Source: Spisula solida (Eukaryota > Mollusca > Bivalvia > Venerida > Mactridae). From it: a stretch of DNA of 64,000 nt. How positions within the stretch are numbered: the first letter of the stretch is position 1; every line of letters begins with the position of its first letter. A program made the position numbers and the translations under genes. The notes beneath the pieces were generated by a model. That model did no database searches. It saw only the letters and a list, made by a program, of their open reading frames with translations, and was not told where the DNA came from. The DNA lies in contig OX365948.1 in NCBI GenBank assembly GCA_947247005.1, forward strand, positions 14,559,455 to 14,623,454, written 5' to 3'. Below are positions 9,974 to 23,419 of the stretch, in pieces.

Positions 9974-12896
9974 TCTCAATAAAAGCACATATAAATGTAA
10001 TATGATTTACTATGTATAGGATTTAAAAGTAACTTAAATGAAATTATCTCTGATGAATATGCCTGTAAAAAAATATTAGGCCATGGATGAAGCGTTGGAA
10101 AATAATGAAGTTAAGTACGCATCTAACTGTTAGCTTATAGTAGAACATGCCAATAACGTCAAACTTCCAAATTTGGGGGGGGGGTTTCGTGGAAAACTGT
10201 ATGTTATAAACTTGTATAAGTTTATGTTGTTAATAAATGTAGTGAAATTCCTGCACTCCATGATATTTGAACTGGTAATATACATGTAGTGTGTTAATGA
10301 ATCATTATATAAAGTGTATAATTTATGTTTTGTGTTAACATTTACAATTTTCCTTAATCTGCTTTTTTGGTGGTGTAAATGAATGATGATAATAACTGAG
10401 AAATGTGCATTAACAAGCTGGGAAACCATGTGTCATTTTGGTTGTTTGAGAGATAGTTAAGTATGAGAACTCTAAGTTGATGCTTTGCTATGAAATGATG
10501 GTACTTCAATATTGGATTTTGAAAAATACATAGTGAAATGTTACTTTTTTGTTGTTGAGGAATGTCAGCGCTAAATGATAACTAAAAGCATTACTGGTAC
10601 ATGTGTAACTGAAGTTGATGTAACATTGTATTGTTCTCAGTGATTGTGTTATATATATATATATATATATGGTTATCATACGTATTACCGTGACCATATT
10701 TTTGGATAATCAGACATTTAGCGGATATACATGTTTTAACGATGTCCGTATTTGGAAACCAGCCGTATGTACTCTGTGAACGTCTCTGGTATAATTACTA
10801 TATACATATTGAGTGTTAATTCTGTGGTTGGATAATTGCGGAATGCTGTAAAGTATTATCTGATGATTTTCGTGTCTTTATATTAGCAACTGAGTGTAAT
10901 ATAGTATCTTATGCCAGACCTGTACATTTTTTGGGGTATGGGCATTTGAGAAATACCTGAATTGCATGCAACCTGGTGGTCGGACCATTGTATGTATCTT
11001 ATGACTTAAACTACAACAACAGACTGATGCACTTGGGAAGTCCTAAGACTACTCCCCACTCCATCATATGGTGTCCTTTTAGTTCCATATGTGCTAACAT
11101 TTTCTTGATAAGGTGTTAATGCCTTAATTAGTATCAGTTTTTCCTGTCAGACACTCAAAATATTATCTGTACTGTGTTGGTATAATTATGCTGTAAATCA
11201 AACCAACTTCAATTGTTGTAGTTGATTTAGCCAATGTATAGCTAATTAGTGTTTCTTGTAATATAACTATAAACAATGATGTATGAGTCTAAATTACCAT
11301 TATAAATTATATCCTTTTAGAGAAACACAAATGTCAGGGTGGAAAACTGAAACTGCTCATTTTTCCTGAACCAGTGAAATATTGATCACCAATGGTTTCT
11401 CATCTTCTTATTGATATTTTTGTCAACTTGGTTGGAAATAATGAGCCATGAATGAATGACCCGGTAGTTTTATGATATACTTGTCATTGATGGGTAATTT
11501 ATAAGTGTTGCTCAGCTGCTTTGAACAAGTTTGAGATAAAAGCTCAGTAATTTATGATGATATGATAAATAATAGACAAATAATTTCTGTCAGGGTATTA
11601 TAAAGAGTTTGTGTCCTGAATTGTATCAATTACTAATGTAAACTATGAAATGTCAGAAAAATGGAATTTTTTTAATGATCGATTTATATAATTGTTTTTC
11701 AAATATAGCAAACATTGGATATAATTAGGCCAGAGTTTTTTAATTATTTGTTACTCGGACATTCTTGAGCAAAAATTCCGCAGGAGGAGGGAAAAAAATA
11801 AAAACTCCAAAATATATAGCTACGACACTGTTGGTGGTGGACTAGCGTCACTTAAAGTCAATGACGGTCCAAAACAGTGATAGTTATTAAGAAAACGGCC
11901 AATTTGTTTTTAGACTCGTACAGTGACTGTATCATTGATAAAGAATTTGAAATAAAACATTTGAGAAATTATTTACATGTTTCTTAAAGAAAGATTTCTG
12001 TAGACGTTTTTTTTTCAACAATACATGTGCAGTTACATGTACCTGTGGAACAGTTTTGAATGAAAACAAAAATAAACAAGCACTATACCAGTTTATCATA
12101 AATAGAATTATAAAATAATAAAACAAGTGCATATATTACATTAATAAATGAGTAAAAACATTTGACAATTATAATTTCATTTTTTCAATTATTTTTTTTT
12201 AAAATGCCAAAAATTTGGGCAGGAGGGTCCGAGTAAAGAAAAATAAAAGAACTCTGCAGGCCTAATTAAATCAGATATGATTTAATTCAGGTATTTAGAC
12301 TATGAGTTTTGGTTGCATCCATTTTACATTTATAATAATGATGGTATGATTTTGTTTGCATTTATGTATTTATAATTTTATAGTCCATTAAACAGTCAGA
12401 ATAGTAAAGAATATCCTGAGGACACTAATAAACACTTCTAGAGCTTAATCATGTAAACTCCCAACAAAAACTTCAACATGTCCTCATTCAGATGTGTGCT
12501 ACTTTCAGTGCAGTCTATTAATGCGTGTTTTAGTAATTTCTGTATGCAAATATTTTGGCAAAAATGAATTGTTCATGGAAGAAACTTTAGAAAAGTTTGA
12601 AAAGAAAACGAAAAACAAGAAATATTCTGATTCAAACATGGAGATCTAGGTTGATCAGAAATTGCAACAGAAATAAGACTTATCAGAAGAAAATTTGCAA
12701 CCAGAAAGCCTTGTTACTTTCCTATCGATTTCAATTTGTTGTTACAGTATATCGTTACACATGATAAAAAATGTACAGAAAATGGAGAAATATGAAAGAA
12801 AATGAGAAACATAGATCTGTTCCATTACTTGGATTTTGAGGAGTGGTTTTGTTATGGAGTAACTGATGAGAATTCTCTTTCCTGAAGAGCTCTTAA
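9974..12896. other. Upstream flank of the MAST-like exon; nothing coding
   Basis: AT-rich sequence with a (TA)n run at 10650-10670. It may contain promoter or 5' UTR exons, but no TATA box, CpG-rich block or splice pair could be assigned. Confidence 0.4.
10650..10670. repeat. (TA)n microsatellite
   Basis: About ten uninterrupted TA dinucleotides. Confidence 0.9.
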
Positions 12897-13379
12897 ATGG
12901 AGAAGAGCACTGAAGGAAAAGTGACAAAATGTGCTTCAGAAGTGAAGAGCTCGAACAGAATTCCTGAACATGATGCTGATTCTACTTGTGAAAAGTTGGG
13001 ATTTCATTGTTCAGTTCACAGTCGAGATATTGAATTACTCCGAGAAAGTGGTGCGTGCGCTTCTTTAAAAAGAAAAAATGGCGGTTCACATTTGATGACT
13101 CCTCATTCCGGCCAGTACAGTTCCCATCGTAAGGGAAGTTTTTCGGAACGTCATAGAGATGACACTAAAGCTTTTTTTGGACCGGTGGGTAAAGCTCCGT
13201 GTATAAGGACATTAGAGGATATCAAAGATAAAGAAACCCATGTTAAAAGAGGAAGTATGACTGAGTCAACTATTTTAGAAGAAGATTTGCCCGTTATCGT
13301 TAGAAGACGGGGATGTACGTTACGTGTACGAATCACTTCTATCACTGATGAAGATCTAGAAGCATTTGAGAAAGAATGC
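12897..13379 (+). CDS. Candidate first coding exon of a MAST-family kinase gene
   Basis: The exon holds 161 codons from an ATG with an in-frame TAA directly before it (12894-12896), so translation cannot start further upstream in this exon. It ends at TGC followed by a consensus donor GTAAGT (13380-13385), phase 0, which matches the phase-0 acceptor of the next exon at 23420. The product is hydrophilic with several basic Ser sites (RKGSF, VKRGSM). Its last 25 residues (VRRRGCTLRVRITSITDEDL...) are the most structured-looking part. No known domain was recognised, and the link to MAST rests on order, strand and phase. Vertebrate MAST N-termini are variable and arise from alternative first exons, which would fit. 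It could also belong to a separate transcript. Confidence 0.6.
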
Positions 13380-16111
13380 GTAAGTTTCTTGTCCTCTTCA
13401 CTGTTGTCTGTACTGTCTGTGCTCTGTGATTCCACTATTATGAACCTGTTATTTTACTGTTACCAGTGAATTTAATTGTCGCCCACATAATATAGTGGGG
13501 AGACATATTGATTTCACTTTTTCATTGGTAAGTTTTCAATTAAACTTCACACAAATACTTGGGTACTGTTTTATCAAAGCTCTTATTTGGAAATCGTTAA
13601 TTTACGTCCAAATTTGAATTATTAATTTGAATTTATTTTGAATTATTCAACTGCTCTAAATATATTGTGGTAAAGGGATATGCAATATTAACAATGATTC
13701 AGTTAATGTCAATAGCCTCTTACAAACAATATCTGTCCCCTATTTGTAGATGTAATAGCATTATAAGGAATTAAAATTTGAGTACAAGTTAATTTTCAAT
13801 ATCAAGTGCTTTGATAAGATGCAGTAGGCTGATGGTACCAAGCAAGGTAGTTGTACAAGTTGTCAAGAATATAAGGTCGGATAACTGTTGCCCGTGTTAC
13901 AATGGCCTTTAGTGGGAGACATACAAAACACTTAGTTTCTTTATATTTTAAGATGTTGACAATGTTAGCAATAAAGGTTCTTGTGAATAATTATAATATT
14001 TAGGTATGACTGTATGTCTTGACCTTTGATTATGAACTAGATTTAGTTGCAATTGAATTATAGTGCCTATTATAAAGTGAGGTCAAGAAGGGATACGGTA
14101 TTATAAGCAGCTATAATCATAGCCACAATTTACACACAATGTATTGTCTTCCAATTTTGTTATGACTTAATCTTACTTTTAAACAAAGCTGATGTTTAAT
14201 CTTACTATTAAAAGTTAATGTATTATTTTTGTCTGGTTTAAGTCACCATATTTAGTAATTTAGTCAGGCATTATAGCATAGTGACCCAGTCTCTCAACCA
14301 GAAATGATCTGACAGTTTGAATATGTCTGTGGTGTTATTAAAGGTCCTCATATTCTTGGAGTAATGAGGGAGTGTGGCCCTTCTTGGGTGAAAGCTATTA
14401 CACTTTATTAATAGCACTCACAGTGCACTAAAAGTGAAACTAAACGTTTTGAAGTTGAATGTACCATGCAGTAAGTTAGTCATTTTGTATTAATATTTCC
14501 TGTGTTTAATAGTAAAATCGTAGGGAGTAACTTAATCTTAATTCAAAGTTTCTATTTTAGTGTTTATTCGGCCACAGTTATTGATGACTGTAACATCGGT
14601 GTGAAGATGTTAGGATAGAATTATCCTCATGGTGATAACAAGAGTACAATTCCTTCCCCTAAATATGCAGTTATACTGAATTTTAGGAATATTAATGTTG
14701 TTTTACCCCAGCCTTCATTTCTTTCATCAATTGAATTATTGATGAAAACATTGAGATGAATTATAGTGCTGTCTGTAAACCTCTCCCTACTGTCGATCCT
14801 TTGGTAATGGTTTTATATTGTTTTGGCTATAAATAGTTACCGAGAAATGTCCTTGGGATGGTTTTGTGTCTATCTGACAATGAATCAAATTTAAATTTTG
14901 TTACCAGGGGGAACAGCTTTATGAAGTTTGATAAGAATTGGTACTATTATGTTGAATTTCTATATGGAGATTGTTATTCCTGTGCGAATATCAAAGTAAA
15001 ATGTTTTGCATATCTCAGTCTGTTATTTCCATGATGTAAAGACCCATGTGCTGTTTGCTGAGTTTTTGTGCCATATTTCTTAATGGCATTTAAATTATAA
15101 AGCTCGTTAATGATAGTTCTGTATCAAGCTTGTCTGTTTTGAAACAAATGAAGATTTATTGTTGTAGCCAATATTTTTTTTGTAGTTTTTGTTCCGTTAT
15201 TTCGTACAAATTAAGTTCATTTTCTGAGAAAATAATAGTACGATTTGGTATAATAAAGTTCAGTGCTACAATTTCTATAGTTTGATTTGTTATACAGTTA
15301 TGCAGGTTACACAATCAGACATTACCTATAACAAATATTCAGATATAGACCAAAATGTACATTAGTTGTTAAAGATCACATACTATTAAGTAAATTTGCA
15401 GTCTGCCATGAGCACTTTGTTGTCCACTTGATAACTTAAAAGAGTGCTTGTTAAGGGGGACAAGTCAAGATTGGCAGAGGAATCCTTTATATAGCTGTTG
15501 AGGTCAGTAGGTCAGAGGTCATGGGCTCAGTGACGTTTAATGCGAAATGACATAATTAGCTACCAGTTGGGGGGGGTTTCGCAGCCATTGTTTTACATAC
15601 ATCTCTTGTTGCCTGAACAGAGTCTGCTGTGATTAAACAGCCATGAACAGTTCCCAACATCTGCATGTTCTTGCTACCTCAGTTGGTATATATTGGTATT
15701 AGTCGTTTTTATTTGGTTTTCTGTTTTATAACAATTTCACAAAAATACTACAATTCGAACAAAGATCACTTAGTTTTGTTGTCTTATTATTCAAAATGAG
15801 GAATGATCCTGCAATATAATGTGATTATGTATTGATGCTCAGGTGTGCAAATTGAGGAAATGCTTGGCATGGATGTTGGCACATGTCTCTGCCACATGCT
15901 GGTCTCCCAGGGCATGGTTAGCATGAAAGTATTTGTTATATTTGAATAGAATATGTGAATATCAGTGCTAACTTGTTGTTGGTTCAAGAAAAGTGTTCAC
16001 ACAATATTTGGCTGTTATATATTGGTGTTTATTCTATTTTGTAAGTGAAACTGGAAGTGTTGTCCCAATCAGCTCTTTACTTCATTTATTCAATAAATCA
16101 GTGTTTTGGTT
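13380..16111. other. Intron 1, 5' part; no further feature assigned
   Basis: The intron runs from 13380 to 23419 if the exons are joined as proposed. This part is AT-rich, with a small fragment at about 15500-15611 (AGGTCAGTAGGTCAGAGGTCA ... CATCTCTTGTT without full structure) that resembles the 3' end of the repeat at 29087-29340. Confidence 0.45.
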
Positions 16112-16722
16112 TTGTGATCACTCTTTGTACGTTGTCCATCATCCGTCCATTTGTCCGTCCGTCAACAATTTGCTTGTGTAGTCATTAGAGGTCACAATAT
16201 TAGTCTAATCTTTATGAAACTTAGTCACAATGATCATCTCAGCAAAATCTAGGTCAAGTTTGATATTGGATAATCTGGGGTAAAAAACTAGGTCAATATG
16301 TCAAATCTTATAGAAACCTTGTGTTGTCTTTAGACGTCACAATTTTCTTTTAATCTTTATGAAACTTGGTGACAATGATCATCTCAACAAAATCTAGGTC
16401 AAGTTCGATATGAGGTCATCCGGGGTTAAAAACAAGGTCACAAGGTCAAATCATAGAAAAACCTTGTGTAGTCACTTGAGGTCACAATATTGGCCTAATC
16501 TTTATGAAAATCAGTCATAATGATCATCACAACAAAATGTAGATAAAATTGGAAATTGGTTCATCCGGGGTCAAAAACAAGGTCACAAGGTCAAATCATA
16601 GAAAAACCTTATGTAGTCACTAGAGGTCACAATTTTAGTCTAATCTTTATGAAACTCAGTCATAATGATCATCTCAACAAAATCTAGGTCTAGTTCAACA
16701 GGTGGGCGACCTAGGGCCCTTT
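16112..16722 (+). repeat. GGTCA minisatellite element, hairpin-ended family, 5' and 3' trimmed (copy 2)
   Basis: The copy begins in TGTGATCACTCTTTGTACG and CCGTCCGTC without the preceding terminal hairpin. It has about four diverged units containing ATCTTTATGAAACTTGGT and AAAATCTAGGTCAAGTT. It reaches CAGGTGGGCGACCTAGGGCCCTTT but lacks the final CTCTTGTT. Confidence 0.7.
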
Positions 16723-16724
16723 CG

Positions 16725-17665
16725 CATGCGTGTGTTCTTCATGTACACTCTGTAACCATGTATTTCTTATTGGATATTTATAACAAGACGATGTGTCACA
16801 TTTAGAGATCATTAAGGTTAAAATGCTCAAATAGGCATGTGATTTGTGGTCGCTCTGAAACAATGACATTTCATATTGTATATTTATACTACTTGGTACA
16901 AATGTTCACTACATCAAGACGATGTGTCATGCGCCAGATCCAGGTCCCTAGCTGAAAGGTCAAGGTCACACTTAGAAGTCTGAAAGGTTAAAAGGCTCAA
17001 ATAGGCATGTAAATGGTTACCACTGTGTAACTATGTAATTTCTTATTGTATATTTAAAATACTTATAACAAATGTTCACCACCTCTAGATGAAATGTCAT
17101 ACGCAAGACCCAATTCCCTAGTTCAAAGGTCAAGGTCACAGAGGTCAAAGGTTCAAATGCTCAAATAGGCATGTGATTCGTGTCCGCTCTGTAACTATGT
17201 CATTTCTTATTGGATATTTATAATACTTGGTACACATGTTCACCACATCAAGACGATGTGTCTTATTTAGAGATCAAAGGTTAAAATGCTCAAATTGGCA
17301 TGTGATTTGTGTCGACATTTCTTATTTATACTACTTATTACAAATGTTCACTACATCAAGACGATGTGTCATGCGCTAGACCAAGGTCCCTTGAAGATAG
17401 ATCAAGGTAATACTTGTCTTGTCTGCTTTGTTACTTTGTAATTTCGTTCTTGATTTTAAAATTACTTTGTGACATTCACACCCTGAGATCCCTAGCTGAA
17501 ATGTCAGTTTACACTTACAGACCCAGCTCTTGTTTTCTGGTCAATGTCACATTTAAGCAATTACAAATTAATTTTTCAAATTATTCCATTTCCATAACTT
17601 AATACTTAGGTGTCTGATGATAGCTTTAGGCTGAGGCATCAATGTCCTGTGGACACATTTCTAGT
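16725..17665 (+). repeat. GGTCA minisatellite element, 'AAGACGATGTGTCAT' type
   Basis: Diverged units recur with AAAATGCTCAAATAGGCATGTG, then TTTCTTATTGGATATTTATA, then CATCAAGACGATGTGTCATG, then GTCCCTAGCTGAAAGGTCAAG. The 3' end TGTGGACACATTTCTAGTCT resembles the end of the block at 4811-5566 (ATTTCTAGTTT), suggesting related elements. It follows the preceding repeat directly. Confidence 0.6.
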
Positions 17666-17668
17666 CTT

Positions 17669-18796
17669 ATTTTTAGTTTGTAAAAATGTTCATTAATTGA
17701 AGGGTCACCCTTATCAGAAGGTCAAGCCAATTTGTCATGAATGTTTATCAATTCATATGTATGAATTGAGTTAAATTGCATCCATTATTTTTGTCTTTGA
17801 TTATAAGCACGAATTTCAGCAGCAGAGTTATGGGCCTTGTTCGAAAAAACTTTCTTTTTTGTGGACTTGTTGTTATTTGTACAAGAATGTGTAGTATATC
17901 ACTCTTTTGTATGCAATGTTTCTTTGCTCACAGACTTATTATTGCACTTGTCTACAGCAGATAGAATCTGTCTACAGATTTAATTAGGTTGGTTGTATTT
18001 CAGCACCAAATGTTCTGAAGAATGCCCTCCGTCAGATTTTTAATCATTGTCAGATTTTCCCACTTGATTCAATGAATTATAAAAGCCTGAATTTATTGGC
18101 AATAAATGAGTGATATCAGGCCATAGTTGATTCAATATCACTTGTGATTGTTTGCCTTCACAATAAAGATAATGTTATTAATATTATTTTGGTTATTTTT
18201 ATTGCCACATATAGAGATAAACTATAGCAATTATGATTCATTATTATTTATACTCTCTTATCTTTGGGTATTTTACCATAGAGGAAAATCTATATCCAAG
18301 ATAAAAACTGTCATTAGTTTTTGCTCGACTTTTTGACTCAGTAGAACTGATTTCCATCTTCTTATTTTGAAGAACATTCTCTTTGTCACAAAAATGCATC
18401 GCACCAATTAGTAGTTGTTCATGCGCAAGTAGATCATGCCTCTTAGTGAAGTCTTAGTGCAAGCGACAGTGTGTGGCTTTAACAATGTTAATATTATTAA
18501 AATATTAATACTCAATAGCAAAAAAAATCACACTACAAACAGTCTATTGTCAGGCACCCCTTTTTAAAATGAGACTGTCCAATGCAAAGGCATTCAAACC
18601 AAGAAGTTTTAACAAAGGTGGGTGGAGTAGGCACCGAGTTGGTTTGAAGTTAATAGGTTTTAAACCATGCTTGCTATCTCTTGCTTAGTTTTATAATGCT
18701 TGAGGAAAACGTTTAATAAACTCTAACCTATACTTAATATTTTAATCTTGCATTAAAATATTGTAACCTTCCTTGGGTCCTGTGCCCAATTACTTT
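17669..18796. other. Intron 1, nothing recognised
   Basis: AT-rich intron sequence without identifiable exon or element ends. Confidence 0.4.
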
Positions 18797-18986
18797 CCAT
18801 GCATCTGTGCCCTGCTGCTTTGTTTGTGTCTCATAATTGAGTTACATCCCTTGTATTTTGTACTCAGTTACCTCCCTTATGTCTTGTGCTTAGTTACCTC
18901 CCTTGTGTATTGGGCCCTGTAACTGCCCATGTATTTTGTGCGATGCTACCTCCCTTGTGTATTGGGCCCTCAGTAACCTCCCTTTT
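18797..18986. repeat. Diverged short minisatellite (TTACCTCCCTTGTGT type)
   Basis: About five or six imperfect units recur around AGTTACCTCCCTTGTGT and TTGGGCCCT. Unit length varies around 30-40 bp. Confidence 0.6.
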
Positions 18987-18989
18987 ATT

Positions 18990-19650
18990 AGCTCACCTGC
19001 CACAAAGTGGCAAGGTGAGCTTTTGTGATTGTTTTTTGTCCGTTGTCGGTCTGTCACTCCGTCCGTTAGACTTTTCACCGTTAACACTCTAGCACTTTCA
19101 ATTTTGCTTTGATCTTCATCAAACTTGGGTCAGTAGTTGTACCTTAATGAAATCTAGGTCAAGTTCGAAGTTGGTTCATGTGGGGTCAAAAACTAGGCCA
19201 ATAGGTCAAATAATAGCAAAACCTTGTTAACACTCTGGAGGTCAAATTTTTGCTTTGATTTTCACCAAACTTGGTCAGTAGTTGTATCTCAATGAAATCT
19301 AGGTCAAGTTTGAAGTTGGGTCATGTGGGGTCAAAAACTAGGTCAAAAGGTCAAATAATAGGATAACCTTGTTAACACTCTGGAGGCCACATTTTTGCTT
19401 TAATCTTCATGAAGTTTGGTCAAAATGTTTATCATGGTGACCTTAAGGTCAAGTTTAAAGTTGGGTCATGTGGGGTCAAAAACTAGGTCATAAGGTCAAA
19501 TAATAAGAAAACCTTGTTAACACTTTTGAGGCCACATTTTTGCTTTGATCTTCACCAAAATTGGTCAGTAGTTGTATCTTAATGAAATCTAGGCCAAGTT
19601 TGAAGTTGGGTCATGTGGGGTCAAAAACTAGGTCAAAAGGTCAAATAATA
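18990..19650 (+). repeat. GGTCA minisatellite element, hairpin-ended family (copy 3)
   Basis: The 5' hairpin is AGCTCACC (18990-18997) with GGTGAGCT (19014-19021), and inside it TGCCAC (18998-19003) pairs with GTGGCA (19007-19012). About four 118-120-bp units follow, including repeated GGGTCATGTGGGGTCAAAAA and AACCTTGTTAACACTCTGGA. The copy stops within a unit and lacks the 3' hairpin. Confidence 0.75.
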
Positions 19651-20028
19651 TTTAATGTTTTCAAATTGCCAATTTCATTATCTATGAAATAATGTTTCTA
19701 CCTTTTCTGTATAAGACTGTTCATAATTTGATCATTTTGAGTGGGCTGTGTTGTTTCTTGTTCTGCCGTCAGTTTAATTATTCTGTACTGTAGTAAATGT
19801 CAGTTACAGATTCAATATGGAAATTTTATGTGTTGTAGTCAGATAATATAATTTGGAAGATTTTTTATAGATTCCAGTATTCTGTCTGCATTTTATATAT
19901 AATTATATTAGATATATTAACATATAATTATCAGCTTTGATGTAATAGTGTTATGGCAAACAATTAAATGCTTTATTATAAATGTTATCATGCACATGTA
20001 CACAAAAGTTAAATTTCACCTTGTTGTG

Positions 20029-20500
20029 AACGAGGATTTCTAAACATCGAGTTTCGAGTATCGAGTTGAATTTATTGAGTTTCAAGTAGAAAATATCGAG
20101 TTTCGAGTTGAATTTATCAAGTTTCGAGTTGAAAATATCGAGTTTCGAGTTGAAATTCTTGAGTTTCTAGTTGAATTTATTGAGTTTCGAGTCGAAAATA
20201 TCCTGCAATAATAACCAACAAAATGCAGTTTATGAGTACTAAAAACTGCACATTGTAACTGCGATAGCTGTTACCCTAAAGTTGATAATTTCAACTCGAA
20301 ACTCGATAAATTCAACTCGAAACTCGATAATTCCAACTCGAAACTCAATTAATTCTACTTGAAACTCGAATATTTCAACTCGAAACTCGATAAATTCAAC
20401 TCGAAACTCGATAATTTCAACTTGAAACTCGATAAATCCAACTCAAAACTCGAAATAATTCAACTTGAAACTTGATACTCGATGTTTAGTAAATCTCGTT
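20029..20500. repeat. Hairpin-forming minisatellite or MITE
   Basis: The left half (20029-20205) is a tandem of roughly 18-bp units around TATCGAGTTTCGAGTTGAA. After a 75-bp spacer the right half (about 20285-20500) is the same tandem inverted (TTCAACTCGAAACTCGATA). The outer ends also match as inverted repeats: AACGAGGATTTCTAAACATC against AACGAGATTTACTAAACATC. The whole could fold into an arm of about 180-200 bp. No coding. Confidence 0.8.
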
Positions 20501-21295
20501 GTGAACAGTGTGAGTGGCATCTATAAGTTCCACATAATTTGTTCTGCTGTGCTCTGCTCTGTTCTGCTCTGCTCTTAATCATAATGTGTTACAAAATTGT
20601 ACAATCAGTTAAGTTGCCAAAAATACAATCAAAAAGTTAGAAAGAATCCTACCGTGCACATAATTATCTAAACTTTACAGCTTGCTAAAGCTAGTGCCTA
20701 ATAACTCTTGATGGCTAAACCATGATGTATGTAAATTATGACCTGCAAACTGATAACAATGGTCAAATGGTTAGAGATTTCAGAGATTTTGGTGTGCATA
20801 GACTGGAGGTTGCTGCATGGTTTGATCCTTTGGCTGGGGCTTAATTACTAATGTCATTCAATGTGATACTGATAAAACTTAATGCTTACAAAATGATTGA
20901 CCTGTCACAGTAGTTCCACTCAGAAGTTCTTTGGTATTTGTGCCAAACATGGCTGTTATGGAGAGGTTGTTACTCTACAGAGGGTATATTGATCACAGTC
21001 TTTACTAGGGGAATTTAAACATATAATACTGTTGCATAAATCAGTCTTTATGCCATGCCCGGCTGCCAATGGGGAGTAGGTAGATTTGTTTGTTAAACGT
21101 AGAAGTCAATTATTGCAATCCTCGAGAGACTAAACTGTGGATGTACCAATATATTGTTATTGCAAAACTATTCAGTTTCCTGTCACTTGTAATGTAGTTG
21201 TATGGTATAATATGACAGATGGTAGATAAATGCTCGAAATATCTCATGTTGTTTCCTTACTGTAAATTGTCCTGATGTCATAGTCCTGTGGGTAA
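20501..21295. other. Intron 1; short (CTCTG)n tract at 20541-20574
   Basis: Apart from the imperfect CTCTG/TTCTG pentamer run, nothing is recognised. Confidence 0.5.
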
Positions 21296-21402
21296 TATGT
21301 TCTCTAACTATGTGTCTGTGGGTAATATGTTCTCTAACTATGTGTCTGTGGGTAACATGTTCTCTAACTATGTGTCTATGGGTAATATGTTCTCTAACTA
21401 TG
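21296..21402. repeat. 30-bp minisatellite, about 3.6 units
   Basis: The unit starts CTGTGGGTAATATGTTCTCT and continues AACTATGTGT. Copies differ at one or two sites. Confidence 0.9.
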
Positions 21403-21727
21403 CATACAGGAAGGAACAATCTGTTGTTAGATGTTCAGGAGAAGTTCTGACATGTGCTTTACCATAATGCTGAACAAGTTAAAATGTTTCCATGAATTTC
21501 TCTTGAATGTCTCTTTCCTGACACCTCCCACACTCACTTATCTCTCCAGCTGCCTATATATTGGTACATTGATTAAAGGATAGGATGAATAGTGTTGTTA
21601 CAGCTTAGGACATTAAACTTTATCTACTAATTTAGGTGATAAGGTTGGAATAAGTTTTAGAATGTTTCACACCTGATTAGGAGTGCCTTATGATAAACAT
21701 TGGTGTATAAAATACTATATTCACCCT

Positions 21728-21750
21728 CCCCCCCCCCCCCCCCCCCCCCC
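21728..21750. repeat. Poly-C tract
   Basis: A run of 23 C residues, a likely site of sequencing or replication error. A nearby G run lies at about 21825-21835. Confidence 0.9.
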
Positions 21751-22235
21751 AGTTTGCCCATCAGATACATTGCAATGTTAAAAACTGTGTCAGCGTTCAA
21801 TGCATTCAATTTTTGTTACGATTAGGGGGGGGGGGTGATTAAAGTGTGAGCAATCCTGGGGAGAATATGTTAAGCTGGTAAAACAATGTGAGAGTGAGGA
21901 TGTAGTGTGGGAGGTTTTGATGTGTGGGAGCTGTTATATAACATGTTGTTTATTGAAGTGGTTCCATGTTGTGGGGAGATAATGTACCTGGAAATGCTTA
22001 TCTGTACCCATTATTGTTCATTAGGTTTCCTGCTACATCTACTGTGTTTAAAAGCATCAATAATCGGGTTAAACATGCAATCAATTTGAAAACGTGATTA
22101 TGTCACTACATGCTATTCTGGTTAGGATTGAAATATCTAAAACAATGGTTACTTTTTCTTGCAACAAGACAGCTATGTTCCTATGGAAACAGTTATCTGA
22201 GCGTTAATGTTCTTTTTCTTTTCTTTACTAATTAA
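21751..22235. other. Intron 1, nothing recognised
   Basis: No element ends or exon were found between the poly-C tract and the LINE remnant. Confidence 0.4.
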
Positions 22236-22836
22236 GAAATAACACCTGAGATTCTAAACTGGAAACAACAAGTCAACACAGTATTAAAGAAATGCAACAC
22301 CTCTCTATATCTGCTATTAAGAATCAAGCAATTTCTGTCAATTCCGTCTAGAAAACTATTCTTTAATGCATACATACTACCACATCTTGACTACTGTTGT
22401 TCTATATGGGGCAACTGTAGTGGTGACCTTGCAGACAAATTACATAAGTTTCAAAAAAGAGCTGCTAGAGTAATTCTTAATCAAGACTATGCAGCACCAT
22501 CACAAGAACTTTTCTTAGAACTCGGGTGGCTAAAATTCAGTGATAAGAGTTGAATAAAAAAAATCTGTATTAATGTATAAAGCATTACATGACAAATCTC
22601 CTGAATACATGGGAAACAAAGTTCAATACACTCATGACAAACATAATATCAATTTGAGATCATCCGTGCAAAACATACTTCATGTTCCAAAACCAAGAAT
22701 CGAATTCTCAAGAAAATCCTTTTCATACTCTGGTGCAAAACTGTGGAATAATTTACCGAAACCAGTGCAAACTGCTAGGACACTTTCTTCATTTAAAAGT
22801 AAATATGTAAAGTGGAAATTTACTGGCATTTCATAA
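22236..22836 (+). pseudogene. 5'-truncated LINE reverse transcriptase C-terminus (CR1/Jockey-like), frameshifted
   Basis: From 22236 one frame encodes the late reverse transcriptase region: a LNWKQQVNTVLKK-like stretch, then AYILPHLDYCCSIWG, then KFQKRAARVIL and LGWL. It hits TGA near 22551 next to an A run. The frame then shifts, and 22573-22836 continues the conserved tail with MYKALHDKSP, RSFSYSGAKLWNNLP-like and LSSFKSK motifs. These are typical of the C-terminal end of CR1/L2/Jockey-type non-LTR elements. The copy lacks endonuclease and the RT catalytic YADD region, so it is dead on arrival. It lies in intron 1 in the same orientation as the host gene. Confidence 0.85.
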
Positions 22837-22973
22837 TTATTGCCAAAACATTTTATAATATCAAAATTGTTGTTTATGACTGAAATACACGTGGACATCT
22901 GATTTAGGTGTCATACTTTTGTATTTGTATTTGTACCCGTGTAATTTGAACTATGTATTGTTGTAAATATTGT

Positions 22974-22978
<5 letters not shown>
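22837..22978 (+). repeat. Probable 3' UTR of the LINE remnant
   Basis: About 140 bp between the reverse transcriptase stop and a TA microsatellite, which may stand in for the element's simple-repeat tail. The boundary is inferred. Confidence 0.4.
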
Positions 22979-23032
<54 letters not shown>

Positions 23033-23045
23033 TGTATATATATAT
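22979..23045. repeat. (TA)n microsatellite
   Basis: About 25 uninterrupted TA units, then a short interrupted stretch. Confidence 0.95.
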
Positions 23046-23419
23046 CTATTGTTATTGTGGACCATAATGAAAATTGGTTTGCCAATGGATGTAGGTGATG
23101 TAATCAGTGCATTTTGACTCCTCTTACCATAGGGTTTTGGGCTGGGGGTGGAAGATAGAGATTGCCTGCAATAAAAATGTTTCTCTGTGAGATATTTTAA
23201 TTAATACCTCACTTAAATCATGTGTTAAATCTATTGTGCTATTTGTCTGGTACATCTTTATTTATACATACACCTATGGTCAGACCATCCAGTATAGATA
23301 CAAAGTGTCAGTAACCTTGTAAGTATTTTGTAATGTTTAATATATACTATAGTGTCTTGGTGGCATCACAAATATTTTTGACCAATCATAAACTCAACTG
23401 TTATTTTCTATATTTTCAG

